Shown here: in pieces, positions 1 through 12,300 of the stretch
How the letters are laid out: each line of letters opens with the position of its first letter
Numbering within the stretch: the stretch's first letter is position 1
Source: Fasciola hepatica
Lineage: Eukaryota > Platyhelminthes > Trematoda > Plagiorchiida > Fasciolidae
DNA length: 64,000 bases
Reading direction: 5' to 3'
NCBI GenBank assembly: GCA_948099385.1
Contig: CANUEZ040000062.1
Coordinates: 2,232,001-2,296,000 of the forward strand
Program-made: the position numbers and the translations under genes
Notes under the pieces: generated by a model
What the model was told of the DNA's origin: nothing
Seen by the model: the letters and a program-made list of their open reading frames with translations, nothing else
Databases searched by the model: none

Positions 1-142
1 TCACACAGACGAAGCCGGTAAATAAATAACGTAACTGCAAACATTCTTTTCGGCGGTAATAAGAGCGGAACAATTTACTTTGAATTGGGATGAAACAGGG
101 AGTTTTAACTGTTTTATTCATGTAAAATGTTATTATGCGTAC
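1..142 (-). other. unc-22: Twitchin intron 27 (partial)
   Basis: Intronic sequence after the donor at 142. Its acceptor is outside the window. Nothing else is seen in it. Confidence 0.7.
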
Positions 143-337
143 CGTAGGGGTTCTTGGCCAACACGGAACTCTTTGTCTCGCCCCACTCGCTTGTTCCAAT
201 CATGTTTACGGCTGCCACACGGAAACGATAGTTTTGACCCTTGGTCAGATTCCGTACGGCAACGGAGTTGTCAGTCACGAGACCAGGCACACGCTCCCAA
301 ATACCTGTTGCTTCCTCCATACGTTCGATGATGTAAT
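143..337 (-). CDS. unc-22: Twitchin exon 27: FN3 domain 5, remainder
   Basis: Acceptor CAG at 340-338, donor GTACGC from 142. Reads YIIERMEEATGIWERVPGLV, then NLTKGQNYRFRVAAVNMIGT and ends AKNPYG. It exits in phase 1; the next exon lies beyond the window's left edge. Confidence 0.92.
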
Positions 338-3300
338 CTGGAACGGACCAAAGGAACACACAAATGCAGTGTGTGTGTGTGTGTGTGTACGTGTACGCGT
401 GCATGCTTGTCATCATAATGCGTTAAAATTATTGGCGTGAAATACATACAAGGAACCGATGGTGAAGAATAGTGACAAATGATGCATTGTTCATGTGAGT
501 GGCTGGTCTTTTACAATACAGGGATTCGTACCTGTGATCGGACATCCTCCATCGTCTTTCGGAGGTTTCCAAGTTACTTTGCACTTGTCTTCGTACACGT
601 CCATTGCTTCCACATCGATCGGTGGTGTAGGCTTGTCTGTAGACCGAAGTACAAGAGACAACTTTGAATGAAGATAGTGTAATCATGGAAAATTAGAGGA
701 GGTATTTACACTGACACACCTGCTCACTATTGGTAGAACTTCAAATTGTGGTGGTGCTCCTTCAGTACTCAGCTTTATCGGTTACTACTGGTTCAGTCCA
801 TCCTGGTCGCCTGATTGGTATCTGCGTGTGTGTGTGTGTGTGTGCCAAAGTAACCAAACACTCAGTCCCGTTAATTTATACTGATCTGACTTTCAACGTG
901 CTGAATACTCAAGAAACCCTTTTCACAGTATTTATCTAGCTTCATTCAGGATGCGGCACTCAGAAATCGATATATTCACTAAGCAAAAGCTTATCTTCAT
1001 TTCCAGCTTTGATTCTCAATAATAGCATCAAGTTTCAATTCTACGGATTAGGATAAATGCCGGAAAAACGGAGTAGAGATACCAAAGAAATGAAACAGCA
1101 GCCATTGAATGATCATTTATTCTGTTTCCATCTGCAGAAAATCGCTCTGTAGTTGGAGAAATTCAATGATGGTCGATATTACTGCACACTGACAGCACGT
1201 TTGTAATCGATTTACCTCAGGTTGAGAAAACAGCATTCCTTTTGGAGTTCTCATTAACTCCAGTTGACCGGATAGTTCCAAAAGTCCCACATGTTCTGCC
1301 TGAACAGGTGCACTGGTCGATTTTTTCATGTCTTTCTAACAGGGTAGGGATCTCGTCGCCTATGCCCGAATTCCCTTTATTGCCAGCTACAATGCTATTG
1401 GCTAAAGCTTTGTTGACCGCCCCGGGCTTAGCAAGTGAAATAGTGCACCTACGAGGCGCGTGAGTGCTGCCCGTCCCGAAATGGGAACAAAGATGTGACG
1501 GCAGCACTAGCAGTAACAGTCCAGCCGGCAGTTGAAACTCAGGCTCATGATCCCAGAAATAGGAGTCTAAGTGACTAGAACCAGGTCCAGTGTTGTCCAT
1601 CAACATGAAGGGAAGATTTGGTCAAACAAGAAACAGCCAGTCAATTTTAGGGCTATTGAGGGCACCTATAAATAGATAGCAGACTAAACTGGTGACTGCT
1701 GTACTCATGTAGCTCGTCAGGGGCACTGGATATAAATGCTTTGTTTGTTCACGACCGACCGGCTTAACTCGGACAAAGAGATGTGTCGTTTGGACGATCA
1801 CCCAAGTCAATATACAAACAGACTTTCTTAGTATTTAGTTCGAGTTTAGTGAGCACAAGATTTGTTGTACTAGAGCTTCGCTATTTCTTGCCAGTTTCTA
1901 TAGAGACGCAATTATGTAGTTCCGCGTCTATGGTGCCATGTACGAGGAAAACAGTGCATGTAAGCTCTCTTCTGCAAGAGCTTCGGGTAGACCTATATGC
2001 ACCAAAAGAACTGGAAAGTCATGGTTGAAAGCAGGTGATGGGGTGTGTGTTTAATTTGCAGGTTTAAACTCGTGCCACTCGTTAAAAATGTGGCAGTTGG
2101 AAAAAATCAAGAGGCGTTTTCCTCAGAATACGAAAAAGTCAAAACAGGTTACTCAGTAAAAGAATTGTCATCGCAAACGATAATCAGCAATTTGAACCTA
2201 CCCATAACTATCACCCTAATTGTTGCCTCATCTTCGCCGTAGTCGTTGCTGAGTTTCAGTCTATACTGACCAGAATCGCCCCGAACGGTTCTCGGTATAT
2301 CCACGCATGTCTTCTCTTCCTCATCCGTTACTCTGGCATGTGGCGGAAGTGGAGCATTGTCCTTCGACCACGTAACAGTCGGTTTTGGTGCACCGGTAAT
2401 GGGCACGGGCATGTGAAGTGGCTCACCAGCTCGGAGGCGAATTTCTTGGTTTAGACCGAGAGGCAATTCTTTCAAGCTTATCTTCGGTGCCTCTGTAATA
2501 ATTAAAATTCAAAGAGAAAAACCCAAATTGAAGTAAAGCATTAACCACCACACTCAATAATATGGTAACTCTTGACCGATTAGTCTCTTGTTAGAACTTC
2601 CATGCCAACGAAAGATACTTTCACGAAAAATCACGTTCAGCACAAAAGTGAATGCCAGATAAGCAGTAAAAAGCAAAATAAACGTACTTTTTTGAACACG
2701 CAATCAGTGATCACTTACCGCGACTTGGCTTTGCCACGGCCATTTCGCTTGGTTGACTTGGTTCACCAGGACCGGCTTCGTTGACTGCAATCACACGGTA
2801 TTCGTATTCCTTGCCTTCACGTACCCCATCGTCTGTAAAATCTAAATTTGGTTGCGGTGCCTTGGTTAATCGTAACCAGCGCTGTGATTTCGGTTCTTTG
2901 CGCTCCACATGATAACCTTTGATAGGAGCACCGCCATCATCTTCCGGCGGTTCCCATTTGATATCGATATGATCACGATCGTAATCGGACACTTCCGGAC
3001 GACCAGGTGGTCCAGGTTTCTCTGCAACAAAAGAAATTTCAACAGTGTGGATGCTCTCGTTAGATTTTATTCTGATGGGATGCTGAAAAGGTTTTTTTTA
3101 TAACTTTTCATATTCTTTGCCTGATTTTAAAAGGCACTCATTTATCCTTACGAGTGTCCTTGTTACTGCTGATCAGTACACTAGCATTACTTGCGAAATC
3201 GAAATTGGACTAATCAATACTGGGTACCGGAATGATCGTGATAGAGATATATTCATTCCAATCTCTTACCGAATGGGTTTTTGGCTATGGTTTCAGACTC

Positions 3301-6300
3301 AGTTTCCAGGGGTTCACTCTCGCCTTGACTGGATACAGCTTTGACGCGGAACATGTACGGTTGGCCCTCTTCCAATTTGGGCACTGCCACGCTGGTTCCT
3401 CGAGGTACTTCAGCCACCGGTTCCCAACGTTTCCTGTTCAAGTTCATCTTTTCGACCACGTAATGACTGAAGAAAAAAAAGTAATAAAATTTGGAAAATG
3501 ATGTAGTTGGCAAAGGCTAAAATGAAATCGAGTTACTAAAATTATTTTCGGTTTTGGGAAATAGTCTGATTAGGAAGGACAGAAAAAAAACAAGAATTTA
3601 CAAGAAAGAATGCTAACGTTATTAAATAGACGACAAATGAGGATGGTTTCAGAAGTTTGTCTGTAAGGTTCTAAGACTTTGTTCTCGGCCTTTTGATCTA
3701 TTTTGTGCCTTACTGTTTTTACTAACTATCCCTGGGCAAAGTCTTCAAGTAACCCTGTTCAGCGTCTCTAGTTTTAGAACAGTGGTCTTCAGTACCTCTT
3801 TCCAAGCGTTCATGCTACTAGTCAAAATTGAAAGTTTCTCAGCAATTCCACTCTTATACGTAAAATTAACAAGATTGTTTTCTTTGAATGACTCTTTCGG
3901 GCCCACTATTATCTTTGAGACTTTTGCAGTGGCTTCCTCTAGGTGTGATAAAAATCCATACTCACGTGATCGGTGTGCCACCGTCATCCTCGGGTTTATT
4001 CCACGAGAGTTTGGCGGAATTCTTGGTCACATCGCTCACTTCTAACGGTCCAACCGGGCGGGAAGGTTTGCCCAGAGCGACTACCTCAATGCTTGCTTGA
4101 TCTTCTCCAACTTCGTTGACCACACGAAGTGTGTATAACGCGGTGTCTTTGCGTTGTGCAGCCACGATCTTCAAGTGAGCTGAGCGTTCTTTGAATTCCA
4201 GTTTGATATTGTCTGTGTTTTCTAGGATCTGTCATTCACACCGTGAATAAGAAAGATAAACAGGATACGGGATTGAATTTCTACTCGTTCAATGGTGTCA
4301 AAATAATTTGACAAATCATTCGATTTGTTTTAGACAAAGTAGTTGTCAAGTCGCCTTGTAACTCACCTTGGTATCAATGGACCAAGTAGCCACTGGGTCT
4401 GGTTCTCCACGATAGTCCAGATCTAGTTGAACCGGTTCGCCAACTTTGACCTTGATTGGTTTGATTCCCGTCTTGATGATGAATGGTTTCACTGGATGAA
4501 AGGAAAGTCAGCTTGTAAAAAGATGCTTCTCGGTAACTGAATGAGGGCTTCCCAAAGAGTTCATTTGGTGTGTTAAGAAGCGGAATTGGCTAACCATGTT
4601 AATTTAGTATTCCAGTAAATACAGGTCCTAAAAACATTACAGTATTTTATGTGATTAGCTGAAGAAAAATAGCTTTATGAAACTAAAAACAGCAGACCTA
4701 ATGATGACATCAAACGGCATCTTAATGATCGCACAGTATAAAATTGAATTATTTTCCCGTGCTGACTATTACCTGTGTTCCCTAAAGAATCTTTCGTTTT
4801 GTGGGTGCCATACTTTACGCTCAATGTGGTTTCAATAATCGAACAAATGCCTGCAAAAAGAAGCTGGGGAGTATTTGCCACTTTATCGGTCTAGTTGTAC
4901 AGGTTTTTGAGGCGATTTCTTGGCCTGTCAGGCATGTTTCCAGAAACAGTGATATCCCATGCAAACGTCCTTGTCAGTATGATGTATCCTAAGGATGATA
5001 CGAACCTTCTTAAAAGAAATCGGCAAGAGGTGACACACACACTTTACTGTGACCCCACCAAAGGCGGTCATACTCCTTCCAACTTTTTAAATTGCGAGCA
5101 ATTATTTGCTTGTACAAAAGTGTCCGAATGCAGTGTGATAGCCTATCGTGTGAGTATCCGTAACAAACCTGACCAACTTATCCCTGAGCTGAAACCGTTC
5201 ATTCTTGACTTTTTAATTTTACGTGATCTTGTGACAGTCAAATATCTGTATTTCTGGGCGCTTAGAGAGTTTACGTGACCGGACTGAACAGGAAGATTCT
5301 GAAACTATGTGAGATTCCCCGAAGTATGGGTGACCAACTTACACAGGCGAGGTTTAGCAATCATAGGCTTTGTTGCCTCGCTGGGTTCCGATTTGCCTGC
5401 CTTGTTGACAGCAATCACGCGGAACTCGTATTCCTCGCCCTCTTTCAACGGCACAGTGGCGTTTGGAGACGGAACCTCTTTGACCGGTTCCCATTTATTC
5501 TTTGATTTCTGTTTCGCCTCAATGATATACTTCGTCACGGGAGCTCCGTTATCTTTTCGCGGTGGATTCCACTTCAAATCAGCTCGATCTCTGTCGTAAT
5601 CTTCAACCTGATGGTTTCCAAGGAAGCACAAAGAAACATTTTTACATAATTTGCGAATGATACAGTACTCAGATAGGAAAAAAAGGATAAATGATCATTG
5701 ATTGCGAAATAAGTGTCATTATTTGAAATTGCTAGAATTGGAGAAGGAAAAATAAATTCCGGAAAATGTGGATGATTGGTTCTCTGATATCCTAAACTAC
5801 GATGATAAAACCACAGAATAAAGAACTAATTATAAATGAGTCAAATTTGTTATGCCTTCTTGTTTTTTACAATTTGAAAAATTACCATGGATACAACTCA
5901 GAAGAAATTTGAATAGATGTCATCAAAAACTGACTCGTTGATGCAAACGACATGGGTAAAGGAAACATGCTTTCAAGTAATTGACTAATATTTCAGTTTT
6001 TAGTATCTTTAATACACTAAAAGGAAACATGGTACGTAAATAATGTTTTATTTCAATTATTTTAAATATTTAAATCAAATAAATATGGTTTATGAGCCGT
6101 GCAACGTAGAAAAATTAGTCCCTAACTACTAACACTCATACAGTAACTAAACTCTGTAGTTTGTTTAACGGAAAGCCTTCGTTGTACTTAGGCCCATGCA
6201 GAGGAGTTGTCCTGCATAAGAGTCGCTCATTGTGCGGAAATGCTCTGCTAACATTTAAAGCCAGCGTCGCAAGGGGGTGTAACTTCCGCGGACCAGTGAG

Positions 6301-9300
6301 AGTCAGCCCAAATAGCCATGTGGTTGGTGTGTTCGACTCACAAGTGCTCGTTCCGGGTTCCAGTCCCGGTTGGGGCTCCATGGATGTACACTACTGGTTA
6401 TTCCTAACAAGGATGAAGCAGCTGTGCTGTGTTCCCATGGTTTTCCGTGGTTTGAACATTAACACTCCATGATGAATCACATTATGTAAATTTGGTCCAT
6501 CTTTGTAAAGTATGTTGACAATTCAACTTTTCCCATGTTTTATTTTAAGATGCGGCTTTGACCTGGGTTAGCCTATTTTATAAACTCACCGCCAAGGCTG
6601 TTGGAGAATCAGGCGGATCACAGATATCTCGGGCCAAAGTTTCCTTTTCTGTCTCCAGATTGTCACTCTCACCCTCATCGTTGACTGCACGTACGCGGAA
6701 TTTGTATTTTTTACCCTCCTCCAAATCCACATCACATTTGGGCTGTTTCGCATTTTTGACCAGTTTCCACTGTCCGTCGGCCGTATCCATTTTCTCTACC
6801 ACGTAATGCTTGATTGGTTTTCCACCATCATCTTCTGGTGGATCCCATTCGAGCGTGCACTTCTTTGCAGACAAGTGAGTCAATTCTAGCGGACCTTTCG
6901 GTGGACTTGGACGATCTGATTGGGGCAAGTGTGTGAGCGGAGATAAGATGAGAATATCGTCAAGTTTTTGAACTATACACAATTATATTGAGAACAATAA
7001 ACGAACAACACGCTACTGAGTGAAGGGGGTAGGGGTGAAGTGTAGAACAGAACCACGGATCTGATTATAATTTCATTCTAGTTATAGAGATACTTGACTG
7101 GCTGTGCAGAGTGGAGGGGCAGCAGATGTATACGGAACGGCGGGAAAGAGAATTGACAATGAGTTGCTAGACTACTTACCAAACACGTTTACTTCCAACG
7201 GCACGGTAACTTCGCCGCACTCGTTTTTCAGTTTCAGTTCATATTTGCCAGTATCCGGTCGAGCGGCATCATCCAATTGTAATTCGACCACATTACCCTT
7301 CACGACTGGTTTCAGTTTGATTTTCTCATTCACAGGCTCACCGTTACATAACAACGAGACCTGAGGAACCGGGAAACCTGTGCACAGATAGGTAGAATGC
7401 ATGCCGTAAGCGCATTAGCCATTTTGATGGAATTCTGATTTAAAAACTTGCCGATAAGTAGAATTGAAATAATCTTACGACGCGGATGGATAAACACCAA
7501 AACGGGTCATAGCACCTTGCCGACCTCAAATGACCCCACTAACACGGACACATAGTATGGACGGAGATTCAACCCACCCACCCACCCCTTACACTAAAAC
7601 AACATCACAAACACACAGACCAACACACGAACACACTGTGACTAACACCCAATTGCTCTAAGCTATTATTCCAGTTTCATTCGGTTGTAAAACCAGTCTT
7701 GAAAAAGGTTACCCGTGGTGACCGAAACGTCGACAACCTACCAACGATCTCGACTACGCTGTGTTATTGAGCAATAAAATTCTACCATGAAATAATCTAA
7801 TTTGACAAAATGTAGGTCAGCAATGACTTTGAATGCTGTTGATAACCATTGCTCTGGTTAATCGGTTTTATATTGTTCCGATAACTGAGCCTGATAGCCA
7901 GGTAGCAGACTTCTTGTTATCAGTTGATGTAGAATGGACGACTATAAGCTGACTTCACAGCCAATGCTGGTGAAGCTTTCGAGACCCAGACGTCAAGTCG
8001 GGCAGTCGGGGAATTTTGAATGAAACTGTTGCGGTGCTTCGTTTTGGAACAAAGGATCAGGTCATTACATTTAAACAAAAAAATGATCTGTTTTCTGTGA
8101 AACAAGCTTAAGATCGAAATGACCACCAACCTTTGAATGGAATTGCCGTCATGAAGTTAGCACCCTTCTTCAAGTTGGCCACATTCTTGAAATCAGTCAG
8201 ATCAACCGAAGGAGGTTTGTCGCATTCTTGTACCTATAGTAGAATGGAAATTTGTCAAAATACAACAAATATTCTAGGGTATAACACGCGCTTAGAACAA
8301 ATACCAAGAAAATTGACAGATCAGACTTCATGTGTCTAATGTATACGGAGTAACATGGGTACGTGTAGACGATTTCAATGGAGTTGCGCCTTCTGGTTAG
8401 TTATACAAAATTAGTAGGCACAACATGAATGAAGGTATTATCCTAGAAGTAACGATGAAATGATTCACGTTATTCATAGTGTACGTTGCTTTAGATTTTA
8501 CCTCATATATGATTTTGTGATGAATACGGTGGACAAATTTATCCAGTAAGTTTTCCCCCGTCTACATAATCCACCTTACGAAAAAATATATGACATTTGA
8601 GTCTGAAGGATCTGAAGAAGTTTAAAATCCCCGAGACAGAATTTTACTGATGGGTGTGATATTTGAATCTAAGATCAGAAAAATTACAAAGTCGTATGAA
8701 TACTTGTAAAAATTTTCATATCTTAGAGGTGGTCTTAAAGAGTCAACTTTGACCTTCGTGCGTTAGTTTTCTTTCATAGTGTTCGTTTAAAATTCGTGCT
8801 AATACAAATAACAAAGTAACACAAAATAATGGTGATTCACTTACCTCGAGCATACCCTTGGTCTCGTGGTTGCCGATACGGCATGAGTACATACCAGTAT
8901 CGTCCATTTCCAGATAGCTGAAGATCAAAAAGGCCGAATCATCGATTTCCTGAGAGGAGATTCGATCGCTCATTTTGATCGGCACTCCTTCTTTGCACCA
9001 TATAACCGGGTACTTTTTCGGATTGAAAGCCCGAACTTCCAATTCCTTCCGTTTAGTTTCAATACCCTTCGTATCAAACAGGCTTTGACGGAACTCAACA
9101 TCCGCTAAAAATAGCAAGTTGGATGATTATGAATTTAGTACTGAGGAACAAAATCAATACTCTGTGAGATGATGAAATTGTTCTTTTTTTCAATAAGGCC
9201 AGAAAGTATTTGTTGAATTCATTCCCTAGTGAATTGTACATAAATCCTGAATTATTTTGAATAAGAAGAGATGACATTACTAGCCAGTTTGTGGGTTCTA

Positions 9301-12300
9301 TTTTCTATAAGTTTCTTATCCCCGAGCTTTTAGTTACTAGGCAGTAAAGTAGATAAAAATTCCGTTCGCTAAAATAGTCCTTAATTAGATTCCTCAAGCC
9401 AACTGTGGAAAATTGTCTTCTAGCTGGATTTGTACTTATGGGATAGATTTTTCATCAACAGTTGTGGATACGTATGAATCCCTTCTGCAAAATATGACAT
9501 TTTAAATCGAAGACCGCGTGGTACGTTTGTTCTTCGTCTTTTCATGATTAGAAATGAGTAGTTCTAAAACAAAGGCCTATTGAAAATACGGAGAGGGGAC
9601 GAATATATCATGAACGGAGGCCCGGAAACACATAAGGTAGCAAAATATTAGGAGCAGCAGCACGATGGAGGCAGCATTGTCACCGTTCGTCCTCATTTGG
9701 ATGCAATCTGAACATTTCGGGACAAAATTACCCTACTGAATACGTTTATAGTAATAAAGAAGTTGGTACGAATTAATAAGCCGATAAAAGTCCACTATTT
9801 TGGTGCCAGCAGCAATATTGTAGTTGACCCCGTTGAGCATTTCGAAGGGAGATTAGTCAATTTATCCTGCACTTTATTGTGCTTCACATCTTTTCAGTCC
9901 ACACCCGATTTCTTCGAGGAAAAGTGCGTAAAAAGAGAGAGGTACTTAGTTTGAGTATCTCGGGTGATCAGCAGTGTAGGCGTTCGAAACTCTGATCCTC
10001 GAGGTGGTAAGCGAACGGTCTGGTCCATTCAACCACCATTATTATACGGTGTTCGGTATATTCCAAAAATAATGGCTAATGTGCTCTATATCATGAAGTG
10101 CTGGTGCAAAACACACCTTTCTGCCGGTTAACTGGTCAGATTCATGATCCTACTTTGCCTTTAAGAGCCGCTATTCTGATTCGGCTTATATGCACTAACC
10201 TTATTTATCAGCAAGTCAAGTGGAAATATATGTGGTACTTGCTTTTATTACCATTGATAACGGGAGCATAGAAGTGGCAATATGAATCAGTCTAAAGCAA
10301 GTACACAGACTCACGTTTCACGGTTAGGTGACACTCGGTGGTTTTCTTGGCAACTTTGCAAGTGTAAGTGGCCTCATCGGTGCACAACAACTTTTTAATC
10401 TTCAGTATTCGTTTGACACGTTTCTCCGAAAGTATTTCATACTTTTCACCCGTTGTGATAGGCTGGATTGTGGTGAAAGTGGAGGAAGTTGATCAGAATC
10501 GAAGAGAATGTTATTTTGTGCTTGGTCAATTCAATCACCCACAGCGGATCAGCGGATCAAACTGGAGAGTGCTTTGCTTTCCTCAGGCTACGTCAGCATT
10601 ATTTACAATTAGCAAAAGGTTAGTAAGACTGTTAGGAGGCTTAAGTTATGTATGAAATGTGTTATGACGTAACATGGCAGATGATCACTTTGCGGAGGCT
10701 GGTTGCATTTATTCAAAGCCGGTGATAGCCTTATGATCTGGTGTTGAGGTGGGGCTAACTGTTGAGAGCGTTTTAGGTAGCTTATTCATAACACGTGTGT
10801 GGCCTAAAATCATGCACCCGGGTTTCAAATCCCAGCTGGGTGGTGAAGTCTCTGGTATATTGTTCTTGATTACCGTGGCTTATCCACACTTTTGGTGGCA
10901 CACTGAGTTTATTTCATTCGACAATAGGATAGACTCGAATCCGGAATACTCTTGCTATCCAGAGATTAACTCAGTATGTATGGTCCGTTGTTGTTATTCC
11001 AAGAGATAGGGCTTAATAAATGATTACAAATGGAGAAAATGTTTTTACCTGGCCATCCTTGAACCACGTGACCTCTGCATCTCGATCTGAGACCTCACAC
11101 TCCAATGCGATCACCTCATCGTGCTCGTAGCACTGTTGTGTTTTCAACTCGCGAGTAAAGAACCAGTCCGGATCTTCCACAGCAATATCGATATAGGTCT
11201 CATCACCTTCGACCATACAACAGTATTCTCCCTCCTGTTCCGGGCGAGCACGTACGATACGAAGAATACACCTGTTCTCGCGTCGCTTGATTTCCACTTT
11301 TCCGGCAACATACTGGAATGGATAAACAGTTTGGTGAGCTAAATTTTGCTCAATAATAGCTTCTGACCAGCTGAAATAAATTTTGGATACACTAGTGGTC
11401 TGGTAATTGTATGTCGCAAATTACTGTGGAAACGAGTACAGTTAGCCAAAGGAATCCGTAGAAATAGGTTGCGATAAGTGGAACTGGCACGTCGTCCGCC
11501 AAAGGATATTACGTTGTCTTAGGCCTAATTAATTTTGTTTCTGTGAGGACATCGAGTGAACCGAATTCCACTTCTAAAATTATAACTGACAGTGAGTGAA
11601 TGAACGTTGGCTTCTTTGTGTGAGAAGGTACAGCGTAGCGCGAAATCTGTAGCATGTGAAATTCGGCTACAGTCTATCACTCTCTCCCCCAAAAAATGTT
11701 CCTGACCACGTTTATTAGCACACGATCGATCGATAGTCAAGTCAATCTAGAAACAATGTCCTTCTTTTCACAACTATGTTTTTTTCTGGCGGGGTATTTG
11801 ACATTAGTTGTTAACATCAAATAAATTAGTTCACTGCTTGATTAAAGTTCTGAAGCGCTCCGGTTACCTATGTCGTGGAGGGGCTATAGCCTAAGCCAGG
11901 GGATGGTTTGAATATTAGTAGCTGTAATATATAGCAGGGGTTCACGCCAAACACACTTTTCTAACAACTCAAACACAGCAGTATACAATGCAAATAGCCT
12001 TGTTTTGTGAAGCCAAGAAGTATGAAATCTAAAGACCTATTCCTGTTATCTTCACTAATCAACCACTCCACACAGACTACTACAACCTTGTGAGAATGCC
12101 TGCCTGGCTTAGCACACCGAAGTTAGATCATACCTGATCGTGTTCCAAGAATGATACACATAAAACTGATTGTCACGAAGCAGCTAAACCAACAACGTGA
12201 AGTGGGAGTGCAACTCACCTCGACCTTTTCACCTTTGTGATACCAAACCACTGGGGCACGGGGATCAGACACTGAGCATTCGACTGTCAGATCTTTCCCG

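Noticed and set aside
4217..4228. Alternative acceptor AG (CCTAG then AAAACAC) for exon 22
   Set aside because: It gives the wrong frame; the AG at 4230-4229 restores ILENTDNIKL and the correct phase.
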